A stretch of 64,000 nucleotides of DNA, taken from the NCBI GenBank assembly GCA_016169945.1, contig JADLSH010000367.1, positions 6,104,501-6,168,500 of the forward strand. Direction: 5' to 3'. This document shows, piece by piece, positions 1-12,188 of the stretch; position 1 is the stretch's first letter, and every line of letters begins with the position of its first letter. The notes under the pieces were generated by a model. The model was not told where the DNA came from and ran no database searches. It saw nothing but the letters and a program-made list of their open reading frames with translations. The position numbers were made by a program, and so were the translations under genes. The stretch is from Trachythela sp. YZ-2020 (lineage: Eukaryota; Cnidaria; Anthozoa; Malacalcyonacea; Clavulariidae).

Positions 1-889
1 GTTGCGTTGCAAAGTTATTGAGCGACGAGGTTAGGATTCCAACCGGGGCGTGCAGAGCACAATGGTTAGCAGTCCATCAACTTAACCACGAACTTATTGA
101 ACGACGAGGATGGGGTTCGAACCCACGCGTGCAGAGGACAATGGATTAGGAGTCCTTCACCATAGCCACTAGGTTACATTGTCTGTCTCTGCCATCGAAA
201 GGTTTTATAACTCAAATCAAATTGTTTTAATTTTCATATCAGTGTCGAAATATAATTAGGATTCCAACCGAGGCGTGCAGAGCACAATGGATTAGCAGTC
301 CATCACCTTAGCCACTCGGTTACATTGTCTGTCTCTGCCATCGAAAGGTTTTATAACTCAAATCAAATTGTTTTAATTTTCATATCAGTGTCGAAATATA
401 ATTAGGATTCCAACCGAGGCGTGCAGAGCACAATGGATTAGCAGTCCATCACCTTAGCCACTCGGTTACATTGTCTGTCTCTGCCATCGAAAGGTTTTAT
501 AACTCAAATCAAATTGTTTTAATTTTCATATCAGTGTCGAAATATAATGTTCAAAAGTTGCTAAATTCAATGACATTGATCATAAGTTTAATGTAAAAAT
601 TGCTCTTGAACCAATTTTGTTACTGTAGTAGTATTATTGAACGACGAGGATGGGGTTCGATCCCACGCGTGTAGAGGACAATGGATTAGGAGTCCTTCAC
701 CACAGCCACTCGGTCACGTCGTCTGTCTCTGTCGTAGAAAGGTTATAAGACTCAATTTACATAATTCTAATTTTCTCGTCAGGGTTGACATCCATTTTGA
801 AAAATTACTAAACTAAATGCGAGTGGTCTCAAGTTTTGTGAAAACAGTGTTCTTCAAACCTCTTTTGTTACCGCGGCAGTATTATTGAA

Positions 890-971
890 CGACGAGGATG
901 GGATTCGAACCCACGCGTGCAGAGCACAATGGATTAGCAGTCCATCGCCTTAACCACTCGGCCACCTCGTC
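890..971 (-). tRNA. tRNA-Ser(GCT), canonical A copy
   Basis: 82 nt. It has a 7-bp acceptor stem GACGAGG/CCTCGTC, D stem GCC/GGC, anticodon loop CTGCTAA (GCT), variable-arm hairpin GTGC-TCT-GCAC and T loop TTCGAAT. The A box and B box fit Pol III consensus. It is identical to the array consensus. Confidence 0.95.
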
Positions 972-1902
972 TGCCTCTGTCGTCGAAAACTTTTAAGACT
1001 CAAATCACGTTGTTCAAATTTTCATCTCAGGTCGACCTTAATTTTTAAAAAAATTAAACAAAATGACAGTGATCTTGAGTTTTGTTAAAAAACAATTGTT
1101 CAACCACTTTCGTTGCGTTGCAAAGTTATTGAGTGACGAGGTTAGGATTCCAACCGAGGCGTGCAGAGCACAATGGATTAGCAGTCCATCACCTTAGCCA
1201 CTCGGTACAATTGTCTGTCTCTACCATCGAAAGGTTTTATAACTCAAATCAAATTGTTTTAATTTTAAGACTCAAATCACGTTGTTCAAATTTTCAGCTC
1301 AGGTCGACATTAATTTTTAAAAAATTTTAAACGAAGTGACAGTGATCTTGAGCTTTGTTAAAAAACCATTGTTCAACCACTTTCGTTGCGTTGCAATGTT
1401 ATTGAGTGACGAGGTTAGGATTCCAACCGAGGCGTGCAGAGCACAATGGATTAGCAGTCCATCACCTTAGCCACTCGGTTACATTGTCTGTCTCTGCCAT
1501 CGAAAGGTTTTATAACTCAAATCAAATTGTTTTAATTTTCATATCAGTGTCGAAATATAATGTTCAAAAGTTTGTAAATTCAATGACATTGATCATAAGT
1601 TTAATGAAAAAATTGCTCTTGAACCAATTTTGTTACTGTAGTAGTATTATTGAACGACGAGGATGGGGTTCGATCCCACGCGTGTAGAGGACAATGGATT
1701 AGGAGTCCTTCACCATAGCCACTCGGTCAACTCGTCTGTCTCTGTCGTAGAAAGGTTATAAGACTCAAATTACATAATTCTAATTTTCTCGTCAGGGTTG
1801 ACATCCATTTTGAAAAATTACTAAACTAAATGCGAGTGGTCTCAAGTTTTGTGAAAACAGTGTTCTTCAAACCTCTTTTGTTATCGCGATAGTATTATCG
1901 AA

Positions 1903-1985
1903 CGACGAGGATGGAATTCGAACCCACGCGTGCAGAGCACAATGGATTAGCAGTCCATCGCCTTAACCCACTCGGCCACCTCGTC
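1903..1985 (-). tRNA. tRNA-Ser(GCT) variant with D-loop insertion
   Basis: This A copy has one extra base in the D loop and a T-stem substitution (GGAATTC where the others read GGGATTC on the plus strand). It keeps the GCT anticodon. It is likely weakened or a pseudogene. Confidence 0.6.
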
Positions 1986-2915
1986 TGCCTCTGTCGTCGA
2001 AAACTTTTAAAACTCAAATCACGTTGTTCAGATTTTCAGCTCAGGTCGACCTTAATTTTTAAAAAAATTAAACAAAATGACAGTGATCTTGAGCTTTGTT
2101 AAAAAAACATTGTTCAACCACTTTCGTTGCGTTGCAATGTTATTGAGTGACGAGGTTAGGATTCCAACCGAGGCGTGCAGAGCACAATGGATTAGTAGTC
2201 CATCACCTTAGCCACTCGGTACAATTGTCTGTCTCTGCCATCGAAAGGTTTTATAACTCAAATCAAATTGTTTTAATTTTAAGACTCAAATCACGTTGTT
2301 CAAATTTTCAGCTCAGGTCGACCTTAATTTTTAAAAAAATTAAACAAAATGACAGTGATCTTGAGCTTTGTTAAAAAACCATTGTTCAACCACTTTCGTT
2401 GCGTTGCAATGTTATTGAGTGACGAGGTTAGGATTCCAACCGAGGCGTGCAGAGCACAATGGATTAGCAGTCCATCACCTTAGCCACTCGGTTACATTGT
2501 CTGTCTCTGCCATCGAAAGGTTTTATAACTCAAATCAAATTGTTTTAATTTTCATATCAGTGTCGAAATATAATGTTCAAAAGTTTGTAAATTCAATGAC
2601 ATTGATCATAAGTTTAATGAAAAAATTGCTCTTGAACCAATTTTGTTACTGTAGTAGTATTATTGAACGACGAGGATGGGGTTCGATCCCACGCGTGTAG
2701 AGGACAATGGATTAGGAGTCCTTCACCATAGCCACTCGGTCAACTCGTCTGTCTCTGTCGTAGAAAGGTTATAAGACTCAAATTACATAATTCTAATTTT
2801 CTCGACAGGGTTGACATCCATTTTGAAAAATTACTAAACTAAATGGGAGTGGTCTCAAGTTTTGTGAAAACAGTGTTCTTCAAACCTCTTTTGTTACCGC
2901 GGCAGTATTATTGAA

Positions 2916-2997
2916 CGACGAGGATGGGATTCGAACCCACGCGTGCAGAGCACAATGGATTAGCAGTCCATCGCCTTAACCACTCGGCCACCTCGTC
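2916..2997 (-). tRNA. tRNA-Ser(GCT), canonical A copy
   Basis: Identical to the 82-nt array consensus, with all stems, the long variable arm and both internal promoter boxes intact. Confidence 0.95.
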
Positions 2998-3657
2998 TGC
3001 CTCTGTCGTCGAAAACTTTTAAGACTCAAATCATGTTGTTCACATTTTCATCTCAGGTCGACATTAATTTTTAAAAAATTTTAAACGAAGTGACAGTGAT
3101 CTTGAGTTTTGTCAAAAAACCCATTGTTCAACCACTTTCGTTGCGTTGCAAAGTTATTGAGCGACGAGGTTAGGATTCCAACCGGGGCGTGCAGAGCACA
3201 ATGGATTAGCAGTCCATCACCTTAGCCACTCGGTTACATTGTCTGTCTCTGCCATCGAAAGGTTTTATAACTCAAATCAAATTGTTTTAATTTTCATATC
3301 AGTGTCGAAATATAATGTTCAAAAGTTTCTAAATTCAATGACATTGATCATAAGTTTAATGAAAAAATTGCTCTTGAACCAATTTTGTTACTGTAGTAGT
3401 ATTATTGAACGACGAGGATGGGGTTCGATCCCACGCGTGTAGAGGACAATGGATTAGGAGTCCTTCACCATAGCCACTCGGTCAACTCGTCTGTCTCTGT
3501 CGTAGAAAGGTTATAAGACTCAAATTACATAATTCTAATTTTCTCGTCAGGGTTGACATCCATTTTGAAAAATTACTAAACTAAATGGGAGTGGTCTCAA
3601 GTTTTGTGAAAACAGTGTTCTTCAAACCTCTTTTGTTATCGCGATAGTATTATCGAA

Positions 3658-3739
3658 CGACGAGGATGGAATTCGAACCCACGCGTGCAGAGCACATTGG
3701 ATTAGCAGTCCATCGCCTTAACCACTCGGCCACCTCGTC
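3658..3739 (-). tRNA. tRNA-Ser(GCT) variant
   Basis: The anticodon is GCT. There is one T-stem substitution, and one substitution at the base of the anticodon stem (ACATTGG where the others read ACAATGG, plus strand). It may be functional or decaying. Confidence 0.65.
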
Positions 3740-4397
3740 TGCCTCTGTCGTCGAAAACTTTTAAGACTCAAATCACGTTGTTCAAATTTTCATCTCAGGT
3801 CGACCTTAATTTTTAAAAAAATTAAACAAAATGACAGTGATCTTGAGCTTTGTTAAAAAACCATTGTTCAACCACTTTCGTTGCGTTGCAATGTTATTGA
3901 GTGACGAGGTTAGGATTCCAACCGAGGCGTGCAGAGCACAATGGATTAGTAGTCCATCACCTTAGCCACTCGGTTACATTGTCTGTCTCTGCCATCGAAA
4001 GGTTTTATAACTCAAATCAAATTGTTTTAATTTTCATATCAGTGTCGAAATATAATGTTCAAAAGTTTGTAAATTCAATGACATTGATCATAAGTTTAAT
4101 GAAAAAATTGCTCTTGAACCAATTTTGTTACTGTAGTAGTATTATTGAACGACGAGGATGGGGTTCGAACCCACGCGAGCAGAGGACAATGGATTAGGAG
4201 TCCTTCACCATAGCCACTCGGTCAACTCGTCTGTCTCTGTCGTAGAAAGGCTTTAAGACTCAAATCACATAATTCTAATTTTCTCCTCAGGGTTGACATC
4301 CATTTTGAAAAATTACTAAACTAAATGAGAGTGGTCTCAAGTTTTGTGAAAACAGTGTTCTTCAAACCTCTTTTGTTACCGCGGCAGTATTATTGAA

Positions 4398-4479
4398 CGA
4401 CGAGGATGGGATTCGAACCCACGCGTGCAGAGCACAATGGATTAGCAGTCCATCGCCTTAACCACTCGGCCACCTCGTC
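4398..4479 (-). tRNA. tRNA-Ser(GCT), canonical A copy
   Basis: Identical to the array consensus over 82 nt. Confidence 0.95.
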
Positions 4480-5139
4480 TGCCTCTGTCGTCGAAAACTT
4501 TTAAGACTCAAATCATGTTGTTCACATTTTCATCTCAGGTCGACATTAATTTTTAAAAAATTTTAAACGAAGTGACAGTGATCTTGAGTTTTGTCAAAAA
4601 ACCCATTGTTCAACCACTTTCGTTGCGTTGCAAAGTTATTGAGCGACGAGGTTAGGATTCCAACCGAGGCGTGCAGAGCAAAATGGATTAGCAGTCCATC
4701 ACCTTAGCCACTCGGTTACATTGTCTGTCTCTGCCATCGAAATGTTTTATAACTCAAATCAAATTGTTTTAATTTTCATATCAGTGTCGAAATATAATGT
4801 TCAAAAGTTTCTAAATTCAATGACATTGATCATAAGTTTAATGAAAAAATTGCTCTTGAACCAATTTTGTTACTGTAGTAGTATTATTGAACGACGAGGA
4901 TGGGGTTCGATCCCACGCGTGTAGAGGACAATGGATTAGGAGTCCTTCACCATAGCCACTCGGTCAACTCGTCTGTCTCTGTCGTAGAAAGGTTATAAGA
5001 CTCAAATTACATAATTCTAATTTTCTCGTCAGGGTTGACATCCATTTTGAAAAATTACTAAACTAAATGGGAGTGGTCTCAAGTTTTGTGAAAACAGTGT
5101 TCTTCAAACCTCTTTTGTTATCGCGGTAGTATTATCGAA

Positions 5140-5221
5140 CGACGAGGATGGAATTCGAACCCACCCGTGCAGAGCACATTGGATTAGCAGTCCATCGCCT
5201 TAACCACTCGGCCACCTCGTC
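5140..5221 (-). tRNA. tRNA-Ser(GCT) variant
   Basis: The GCT anticodon is kept. Substitutions in the T stem and the variable-arm side (CACCCGTGC where consensus has CACGCGTGC, plus strand) suggest a degenerating copy. Confidence 0.6.
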
Positions 5222-5879
5222 TGCCTCTGTCGTCGAAAACTTTTAAGACTCAAATCACGTTGTTCAAATTTTCAGCTCAGGTCGACCTTAATTTTTAAAA
5301 AAATTAAACAAAATGACAGTGATCTTGAGCTTTGTTAAAAAACCATTGTTCAACCACTTTCGTTGCGTTGCAATGTTATTGAGTGACGAGGTTAGGATTC
5401 CAACCGAGGCGTACAGAGCACAATGGATTAGTAGTCCATCACCTTAGCCACTCGGTTACATTGTCTGTCTCTGCCATCGAAAGGTTTTATAACTCAAATC
5501 AAATTGTTTTAATTTTCATATCAGTGTCGAAATATAATGTTCAAAAGTTTGTAAATTCAATGACATTGATCATAAGTTTAATGAAAAAATTGCTCTTGAA
5601 CCAATTTTGTTACTGTAGTAGTATTATTGAACGACGAGGATGGGGTTCGAACCCACGCGAGCAGAGGACAATGGATTAGGAGTCCTTCACCATAGCCACT
5701 CGGTCAACTCGTCTGTCTCTGTCGTAGAAAGGCTTTAAGACTCAAATCACATAATTCTAATTTTCTCCTCAGGGTTGACATCCATTTTGAAAAATTACTA
5801 AACTAAATGAGAGTGGTCTCAAGTTTTGTGAAAACAGTGTTCTTCAAACCTCTTTTGTTACCGCGGCAGTATTATTGAA

Positions 5880-5962
5880 CGACGAGGATGGGATTCGAAC
5901 CCACGCGTGCAGAGCACAATGGATTAGCAGTCCATCGCCTTAACCCACTCGGCCACCTCGTC
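5880..5962 (-). tRNA. tRNA-Ser(GCT) variant with D-loop insertion
   Basis: It matches consensus except for one extra C (plus strand) in the D loop, giving 83 nt. The same variant appears at 8845, so the mutation has spread with the array unit. Confidence 0.75.
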
Positions 5963-6620
5963 TGCCTCTGTCGTCGAAAACTTTTAAGACTCAAATCACG
6001 TTGTTCAGATTTTCAGCTCAGGTCGACCTTAATTTTTAAAAAAATTAAACAAAATGACAGTGATCTTGAGCTTTGTTAAAAAAACATTGTTCAACCACTT
6101 TCGTTGCGTTGCAATGTTATTGAGTGACGAGGTTAGGATTCCAACCGAGGCGTGCAGAGCACAATGGATTAGTAGTCCATCACCTTAGCCACTCGGTACC
6201 ATTGTCTGTCTCTGCCATCGAAAGGTTTTATAACTCAAATCAAATTGTTTTAATTTTCATATCAGTGTCGAAATATAATGTTCAAAAGTTTCTAAATTCA
6301 ATGACATTGATCATAAGTTTAATGAAAAAATTGCTCTTGAACCAATTTTGTTACTGTAGTAGTATTATTGAACGACGAGGATGGGGTTCGATCCCACGCG
6401 TGTAGAGGACAATGGATTAGGAGTCCTTCACCATAGCCACTCGGTCAACTCGTCTGTCTCTGTCGTAGAAAGGTTATAAGACTCAAATTACATAATTCTA
6501 ATTTTCTCGTCAGGGTTGACATCCATTTTGAAAAATTACTAAACTAAATGGGAGTGGTCTCAAGTTTTGTGAAAACAGTGTTCTTCAAACCTCTTTTGTT
6601 ACCGCGGCAGTATTATTGAA

Positions 6621-6702
6621 CGACGAGGATGGGATTCGAACCCACGCGTGCAGAGCACAATGGATTAGCAGTCCATCGCCTTAACCACTCGGCCACCTCG
6701 TC
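6621..6702 (-). tRNA. tRNA-Ser(GCT), canonical A copy
   Basis: Identical to the array consensus over 82 nt. Confidence 0.95.
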
Positions 6703-7362
6703 TGCCTCTGTCGTCGAAAACTTTTAAGACTCAAATCATGTTGTTCACATTTTCATCTCAGGTCGACATTAATTTAAAAAAAAATTTTAACGAAGTGACA
6801 GTGATCTTGAGTTTTGTCAAAAAACCCATTGTTCAACCACTTTCGTTGCGTTGCAAAGTTATTGAGCGACGAGGTTAGGATTCCAACCGAGGCGTGCAGA
6901 GCAAAATGGATTAGCAGTCCATCACCTTAGCCACTCGGTTACATTGTCTGTCTCTGCCATCGAAAGGTTTTATAACTCAAATCAAATTGTTTTAATTTTC
7001 ATATCAGTGTCGAAATATAATGTTCAAAAGTTTCTAAATTCAATGACATTGATCATAAGTTTAATGAAAAAATTGCTCTTGAACCAATTTTGTTACTGTA
7101 GTAGTATTATTGAACGACGAGGATGGATGTCGAACCCACGCGAGCAGAGGACAATGGATTAGGAGTCCTTCACCATAGCCACTTGGTCACCTCGTCTGTC
7201 TCTGTCGTAGAAAGGTTATAAGACTCAAATTACATAATTCTAATTTTCTCGTCAGGGTTGACATCCATTTTGAAAAATTACTAAACTAAATGAGAGTGGT
7301 CTCAAGTTTTGTGAAAACAGTGTTCTTCAAACCTCTTTTGTTACCGCGGCAGTATTATTGAA

Positions 7363-7444
7363 CGACGAGGATGGGATTCGAACCCACGCGTGCAGAGCAC
7401 AATGGATTAGCAGTCCATCGCCTTAACCACTCGGCCACCTCGTC
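7363..7444 (-). tRNA. tRNA-Ser(GCT), canonical A copy
   Basis: Identical to the array consensus over 82 nt. Confidence 0.95.
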
Positions 7445-8102
7445 TGCCTCTGTCGTCGAAAACTTTTAAGACTCAAATCACGTTGTTCAGATTTTCATCT
7501 CAGGTCGACCTTAATTTTTAAAAAAATTAAACAAAATGACAGTGATCTTGAGTTTTGTTAAAAAACCATTGTTCAACCACTTTCGTTGCGTTGCAATGTT
7601 ATTGAGTGACGAGGTTAGGATTCCAACCGAGGCGTGCAGAGCACAATGGATTAGCAGTCCATCACCTTAGCCACTCGGTACCATTGTCTGTCTCTGCCAT
7701 CGAAAGGTTTTATAACTCAAATCAAATTGTTTTAATTTTCATATCAGTGTCGAAATATAATGTTCAAAAGTTTCTAAATTCAATGACATTGATCATAAGT
7801 TTAATGAAAAAATTGCTCTTGAACCAATTTTGTTACTGTAGTAGTATTATTGAACGACGAGGATGGGGTTCGATCCCACGCGTGTAGAGGACAATGGATT
7901 AGGAGTCCTTCACCATAGCCACTCGGTCAACTCGTCTGTCTCTGTCGTAGAAAGGTTATAAGACTCAAATTACATAATTCTAATTTTCTCGTCAGGGTTG
8001 ACATCCATTTTGAAAAATTACTAAACTAAATGGGAGTGGTCTCAAGTTTTGTGAAAACAGTGTTCTTCAAACCTCTTTTGTTACCGCGGCAGTATTATTG
8101 AA

Positions 8103-8184
8103 CGACGAGGATGGGATTCGAACCCACGCGTGCAGAGCACAATGGATTAGCAGTCCATCGCCTTAACCACTCGGCCACCTCGTC
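8103..8184 (-). tRNA. tRNA-Ser(GCT), canonical A copy
   Basis: Identical to the array consensus over 82 nt. Confidence 0.95.
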
Positions 8185-8844
8185 TGCCTCTGTCGTCGAA
8201 AACTTTTAAGACTCAAATCATGTTGTTCACATTTTCATCTCAGGTCGACATTAATTTTAAAAAAAATTTAAACGAAGTGACAGTGATCTTGAGTTTTGTC
8301 AAAAAACCCATTGTTCAACCACTTTCGTTGCGTTGCAAAGTTATTGAGCGACGAGGTTAGGATTCCAACCGAGGCGTGCAGAGCAAAATGGATTAGCAGT
8401 CCATCACCTTAGCCACTCGGTTACATTGTCTGTCTCTGCCATCGAAAGGTTTTATAACTCAAATCAAATTGTTTTAATTTTCATATCAGTGTCGAAATAT
8501 AATGTTCAAAAGTTTCTAAATTCAATGACATTGATCATAAGTTTAATGAAAAAATTGCTCTTGAACCAATTTTGTTACTGTAGTAGTATTATTGAACGAC
8601 GAGGATGGATGTCGAACCCACGCGAGCAGAGGACAATGGATTAGGAGTCCTTCACCATAGCCACTTGGTCACCTCGTCTGTCTCTGTCGTAGAAAGATTA
8701 TAAGACTCAAATCACATAATTCTAATTTTCTCGTCAGGGTTGATATCCATTTTGAAAAATTACTAAACTAAATGAGAGTGGTCTCAAGTTTTGTGAAAAC
8801 AGTGTTCTTCAAACCTCTTTTGTTACCGCGGCAGTATTATTGAA

Positions 8845-8927
8845 CGACGAGGATGGGATTCGAACCCACGCGTGCAGAGCACAATGGATTAGCAGTCCAT
8901 CGCCTTAACCCACTCGGCCACCTCGTC
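8845..8927 (-). tRNA. tRNA-Ser(GCT) variant with D-loop insertion
   Basis: It carries the same one-base D-loop insertion as the copy at 5880 and is otherwise consensus. Confidence 0.75.
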
Positions 8928-9196
8928 TGCCTCTGTCGTCGAAAACTTTTAAGACTCAAATCATGTTGTTCAGATTTTCATCTCAGGTCGACCTTAAAAT
9001 TTAAAAAAACTAAACGAAATGACAGTGATCTTGAGTTTTGTTAAAAAACCATTGTTCAACAACTTTCGTTGCTTGCAAAGTTATTGAGTGACGAGGTTAG
9101 GATTCCAACCGAGGCGTGCAGAGCACAATGGATTAGCAGTCCATCACCTTAGCCACTCGGTACCATTGTCTGTCTCTACCATCGACGACAGAGGCA

Positions 9197-9278
9197 GACG
9201 AGGTGGCCGAGTGGTTAAGGCGATGGACTGCTAATCCATTGTGCTCTGCACGCGTGGGTTCGAATCCCATCCTCGTCG
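9197..9278 (+). tRNA. tRNA-Ser(GCT), canonical A copy
   Basis: This is the first plus-strand copy, about 13 bp after the orientation switch, and it is identical to consensus. Confidence 0.95.
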
Positions 9279-9968
9279 TTCAATAATACTGCCGCGGTAA
9301 CAAAAGAGGTTTGAAGAACACTGTTTTCACAAAACTTGAGACCACTCTCATTTAGTTTAGTAATTTTTCAAAATGGATGTCAACCCTGAGGAGAAAATTA
9401 GAATTATGTGATTTGAGTCTTAAAGCCTTTCACCGACAGAGACAGACGAGGTGACCGAGTGGCTGTGGTGAAGGACTCATAATCCATTATCCTCTGCTCG
9501 CGTGGGTTCGAACCCCATCCTCGTCGTTCAATAATACTACTACAGTAACAAAATTGGTTCAAGAGCAATTTTTTCATTAACTTATGATCAATGTCATTGA
9601 ATTTAGAAACTTTTGAACATTATATTTCGACACATATGAAAATTAAAACAATTTGATTTGAGTTATAAAACCTTTCGATGACGAGAGAGACAATGGTACT
9701 GAGTGGCTAAGGTGATGGACTGGTAAATCCATTGTGCCTGCACGCTTCGGTTGGAATCCCTAACCTGTCACTCAAATAACATTGAAAAACGCAACGAAAG
9801 TTGTTGAACAATTTTTTTTTTAAAAAACTCAAGATCACTGTCATTTTGTTTAGTTTTTAAAAATTAAGGTCGACCTGAGATGAAAATTTGAACAACGTGA
9901 TTTGAGTCTTAAAAGTTTTTTTTTGATTTGAACAACGTGATTTGAGTCTTAAAAGTCGACAGACGGCA

Positions 9969-10050
9969 GACGAGGTGGCCGAGTGGTTAAGGCGATGGAC
10001 TGCTAATCCAATGAACTCTACTGCTGTGGGTTCGAATCCCATCCTCGTCA
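9969..10050 (+). pseudogene. tRNA-Ser(GCT) with rewritten variable arm
   Basis: The acceptor, D, anticodon (GCT) and T arms are conserved. The variable-arm region has several substitutions, and the last base is A where consensus has G. SerRS recognises the long variable arm, so charging may fail. Confidence 0.6.
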
Positions 10051-10216
10051 TTCAATACTGCTGCGGTAACATAAAAAGAGGTTTGAAGAACACTGATTTC
10101 ACAAAACTTGAGACCACTCTCATTTAGTTTAGTAATTTTTCAAAATGGATGTCAACCCTGAGGAGAAAATTAGAATTATGTGATTTGAGTCTTAAAGCCT
10201 TTCTACGACAGAGACA

Positions 10217-10298
10217 GACGAGGTGACCGAGTGGCTATGGTGAAGGACTCCTAATCCATTGTCTTCTGCTCGCGTGGGTTCGAACCCCATCCTCGTCG
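10217..10298 (+). tRNA. B-module tRNA-Ser-like sequence with CCT anticodon
   Basis: The 7-bp acceptor stem is perfect and the T loop is TTCGAAC. The D stem is ACC/GGT, a compensated change from GCC/GGC of the A copies. The anticodon loop CTCCTAA gives anticodon CCT, which would read AGG (Arg). The anticodon stem has one A:A mismatch and the variable arm is weakly paired. It may be a pseudogene. Confidence 0.45.
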
Positions 10299-10464
10299 TT
10301 CAATAATACTACTACAGTAGCAAAATTGGTTCAAGAGCAATTTTTTCATTAAACTTATGATCAATGTCATTGAATTTAGAAACTTTTGAACATTATATTT
10401 CGACACTGATATGAAAATTAAAACAATTTGATTTGAGTTATAAAACCTTTCGATGGCAGAGATA

Positions 10465-10546
10465 GACAATGTAACCGAGTGGCTAAGGTGATGGACTGCT
10501 AATCCATTGTGCTCTGCACGCCTCGGTTGGAATCCTAACCTCGTCA
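10465..10546 (+). pseudogene. C-module tRNA-Ser pseudogene (representative)
   Basis: The anticodon loop (GCT) and variable arm match the A copies. The 5' acceptor strand has become GACAATG, which no longer pairs with the 3' strand, and the T loop is TTGGAAT, which breaks the B-box TTCGA core. Every C module in the array has these defects, so C is a fixed pseudogene amplified with the unit. Confidence 0.8.
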
Positions 10547-10708
10547 CTCAATAACATTGCAACGCGACGAAAGTGGTTGAACAATGGTTTTTTAACAAAA
10601 CTCAAGATCACTGTCATTTTGTTTAATTTTTTTTAAAATTAAGGTCGACCTGAGATGAAAATTTGAACAACGTGATTTGAGTCTTAAAAGATTTCGACGA
10701 CAGAGGCA

Positions 10709-10790
10709 GACGAGGTGGCCGAGTGGTTAAGGCGATGGACTGCTAATCCATTGTGCTCTGCACGCGTGGGTTCGAATCCCATCCTCGTCG
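10709..10790 (+). tRNA. tRNA-Ser(GCT), canonical A copy
   Basis: Identical to the array consensus over 82 nt. Confidence 0.95.
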
Positions 10791-11448
10791 TTCAATAATA
10801 CTGCCGCGGTAACAAAAGAGGTTTGAAGAACACTGTTTTCACAAAACTTGAGACCACTCTCATTTAGTGTAGTAATTTTTCAAAATGGATGTCAACCCTG
10901 AGGAGAAAATTAGAATTATGTGATTTGAATCTTAAAGCCTTTCTTCGACAGAGACAGACGAGGTGACGGAGTGGCTACGGTGAAGGACTCCTAATCCATT
11001 ATCCTCTGCTCGTGTGGGTTCGAACCCCATCCTCGTCGTTCAATAATACTACTACAGTAGCAAAATTGGTTCAAGAGCAATTTTTTCATTAAACTTATGA
11101 TCAATGTCATTGAATTTAGAAACTTTTGAACATTATATTTCGACACTGATATGAAAATTAAGACAATTTGATTTGAGTTATAAAACCTTTCGATGGCAGA
11201 GACAGACAATGTAACCGAGTGGCTAACGTGATGGACTGCTAATCCATCGTGCTCTGCACGCCTCGGTTGGAATCCTAACCTGGTCACTCAATAACATTGC
11301 AACGCAACGAAAGTGGTTGAACAATGGTTTTTTAACAAAACTCAAGATCACTGTCATTTTGTTTAATTTTTTTAAAAATTAAGGTCGACCTGAGATGAAA
11401 ATTTGAACAACGTGATTTGAGTCTTAAAAGTTTTCGACGACAGAGGCA

Positions 11449-11530
11449 GACGAGGTGGCCGAGTGGTTAAGGCGATGGACTGCTAATCCAATGTGCTCTG
11501 CACGCGTGGGTACGAATCCCATCCTCGTCG
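11449..11530 (+). tRNA. tRNA-Ser(GCT) variant, B box altered
   Basis: The GCT anticodon is kept. The T loop reads TACGAAT where consensus is TTCGAAT, and the anticodon-stem base has an A:A mismatch. It is probably poorly transcribed. Confidence 0.55.
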
Positions 11531-12188
11531 TTCAATAATACTACCACGGTAACAAAAGAGGTTTGAAGAACACTGTTTTCACAAAACTTGAGACCACTCC
11601 CATTTAGTTTAGTATTTTTTCAAAATAGATGTCAACCCTGACGAGAAAATTAGAATTATGTAATTTGTGTCTTATAACCTTTCTACGACAGAGACAGACG
11701 AGGTGACCGAGTGGCTATGGTGAAGGACTCCTAATCCATTGTCCTCTACACGCGTGGGTTCGACCCTCATCCTCTTCGTTCAATAATACTACTACAGTAA
11801 CAAAATTGGTTGAAGAGCAATTTTTTCATTAAACTTATGATCAATGTCATTGAATTTAGAAACTTTTGAACATTATATTTCGACACTGATATGAAAATTA
11901 AAACAATTTGATTTGAGTTATAAAACCTTTCGATGACAGAGACAGACAATGGTACCGAGTGGCTAAGGTGATGGACTGCTAATCCATTGTGCTCTGCACG
12001 CCTCGGTTGGAATCCTAACCTGGTCACTCAATAACATTGAAACGCAACGAAAGTTGTTGAACAATGGTTTTTTAACAAAACTCAAGATCACTGTCATTTT
12101 GTTTAGTTTTTTTAAAAATTAAGGTCGACCTGAGATGAAAATTTGAACAACGTGATTTGAGTCTTAAAAGATTTCGACGACAGAGGCA

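Larger units (their letters stand above)
1..9184 (-). repeat. tRNA-Ser higher-order tandem array, minus-strand block
   Basis: This block is made of modules of about 245 bp, each a tRNA-Ser-like sequence plus an AT-rich spacer. Modules are ordered A (canonical GCT), B (CCT anticodon) and C (decayed), giving a repeat period of about 740 bp. All tRNA-like sequences read on the minus strand. The three spacer types are recognisably related to each other, so the 740-bp unit probably arose by triplication of one ancestral module. Short repeated ORFs of 60-98 codons here are translations of tRNA plus spacer and are not genes. Near 240-545 a 146-bp C-module fragment is itself repeated in tandem, probably by unequal exchange. 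Confidence 0.93.

Noticed and set aside
1133..9044. Repeated 60-98 codon ORFs beginning MTRLGFQPRRAEHNG or MGFEPTRAEHNG
   Set aside because: They are translations of antisense tRNA-Ser plus spacer, repeated once per unit, with no conservation beyond the repeat. The same holds for plus-strand blocks to 59655.
1..9184. CRISPR array
   Set aside because: Repeats are long (about 245/740 bp), contain tRNA genes and have no short unique spacers.
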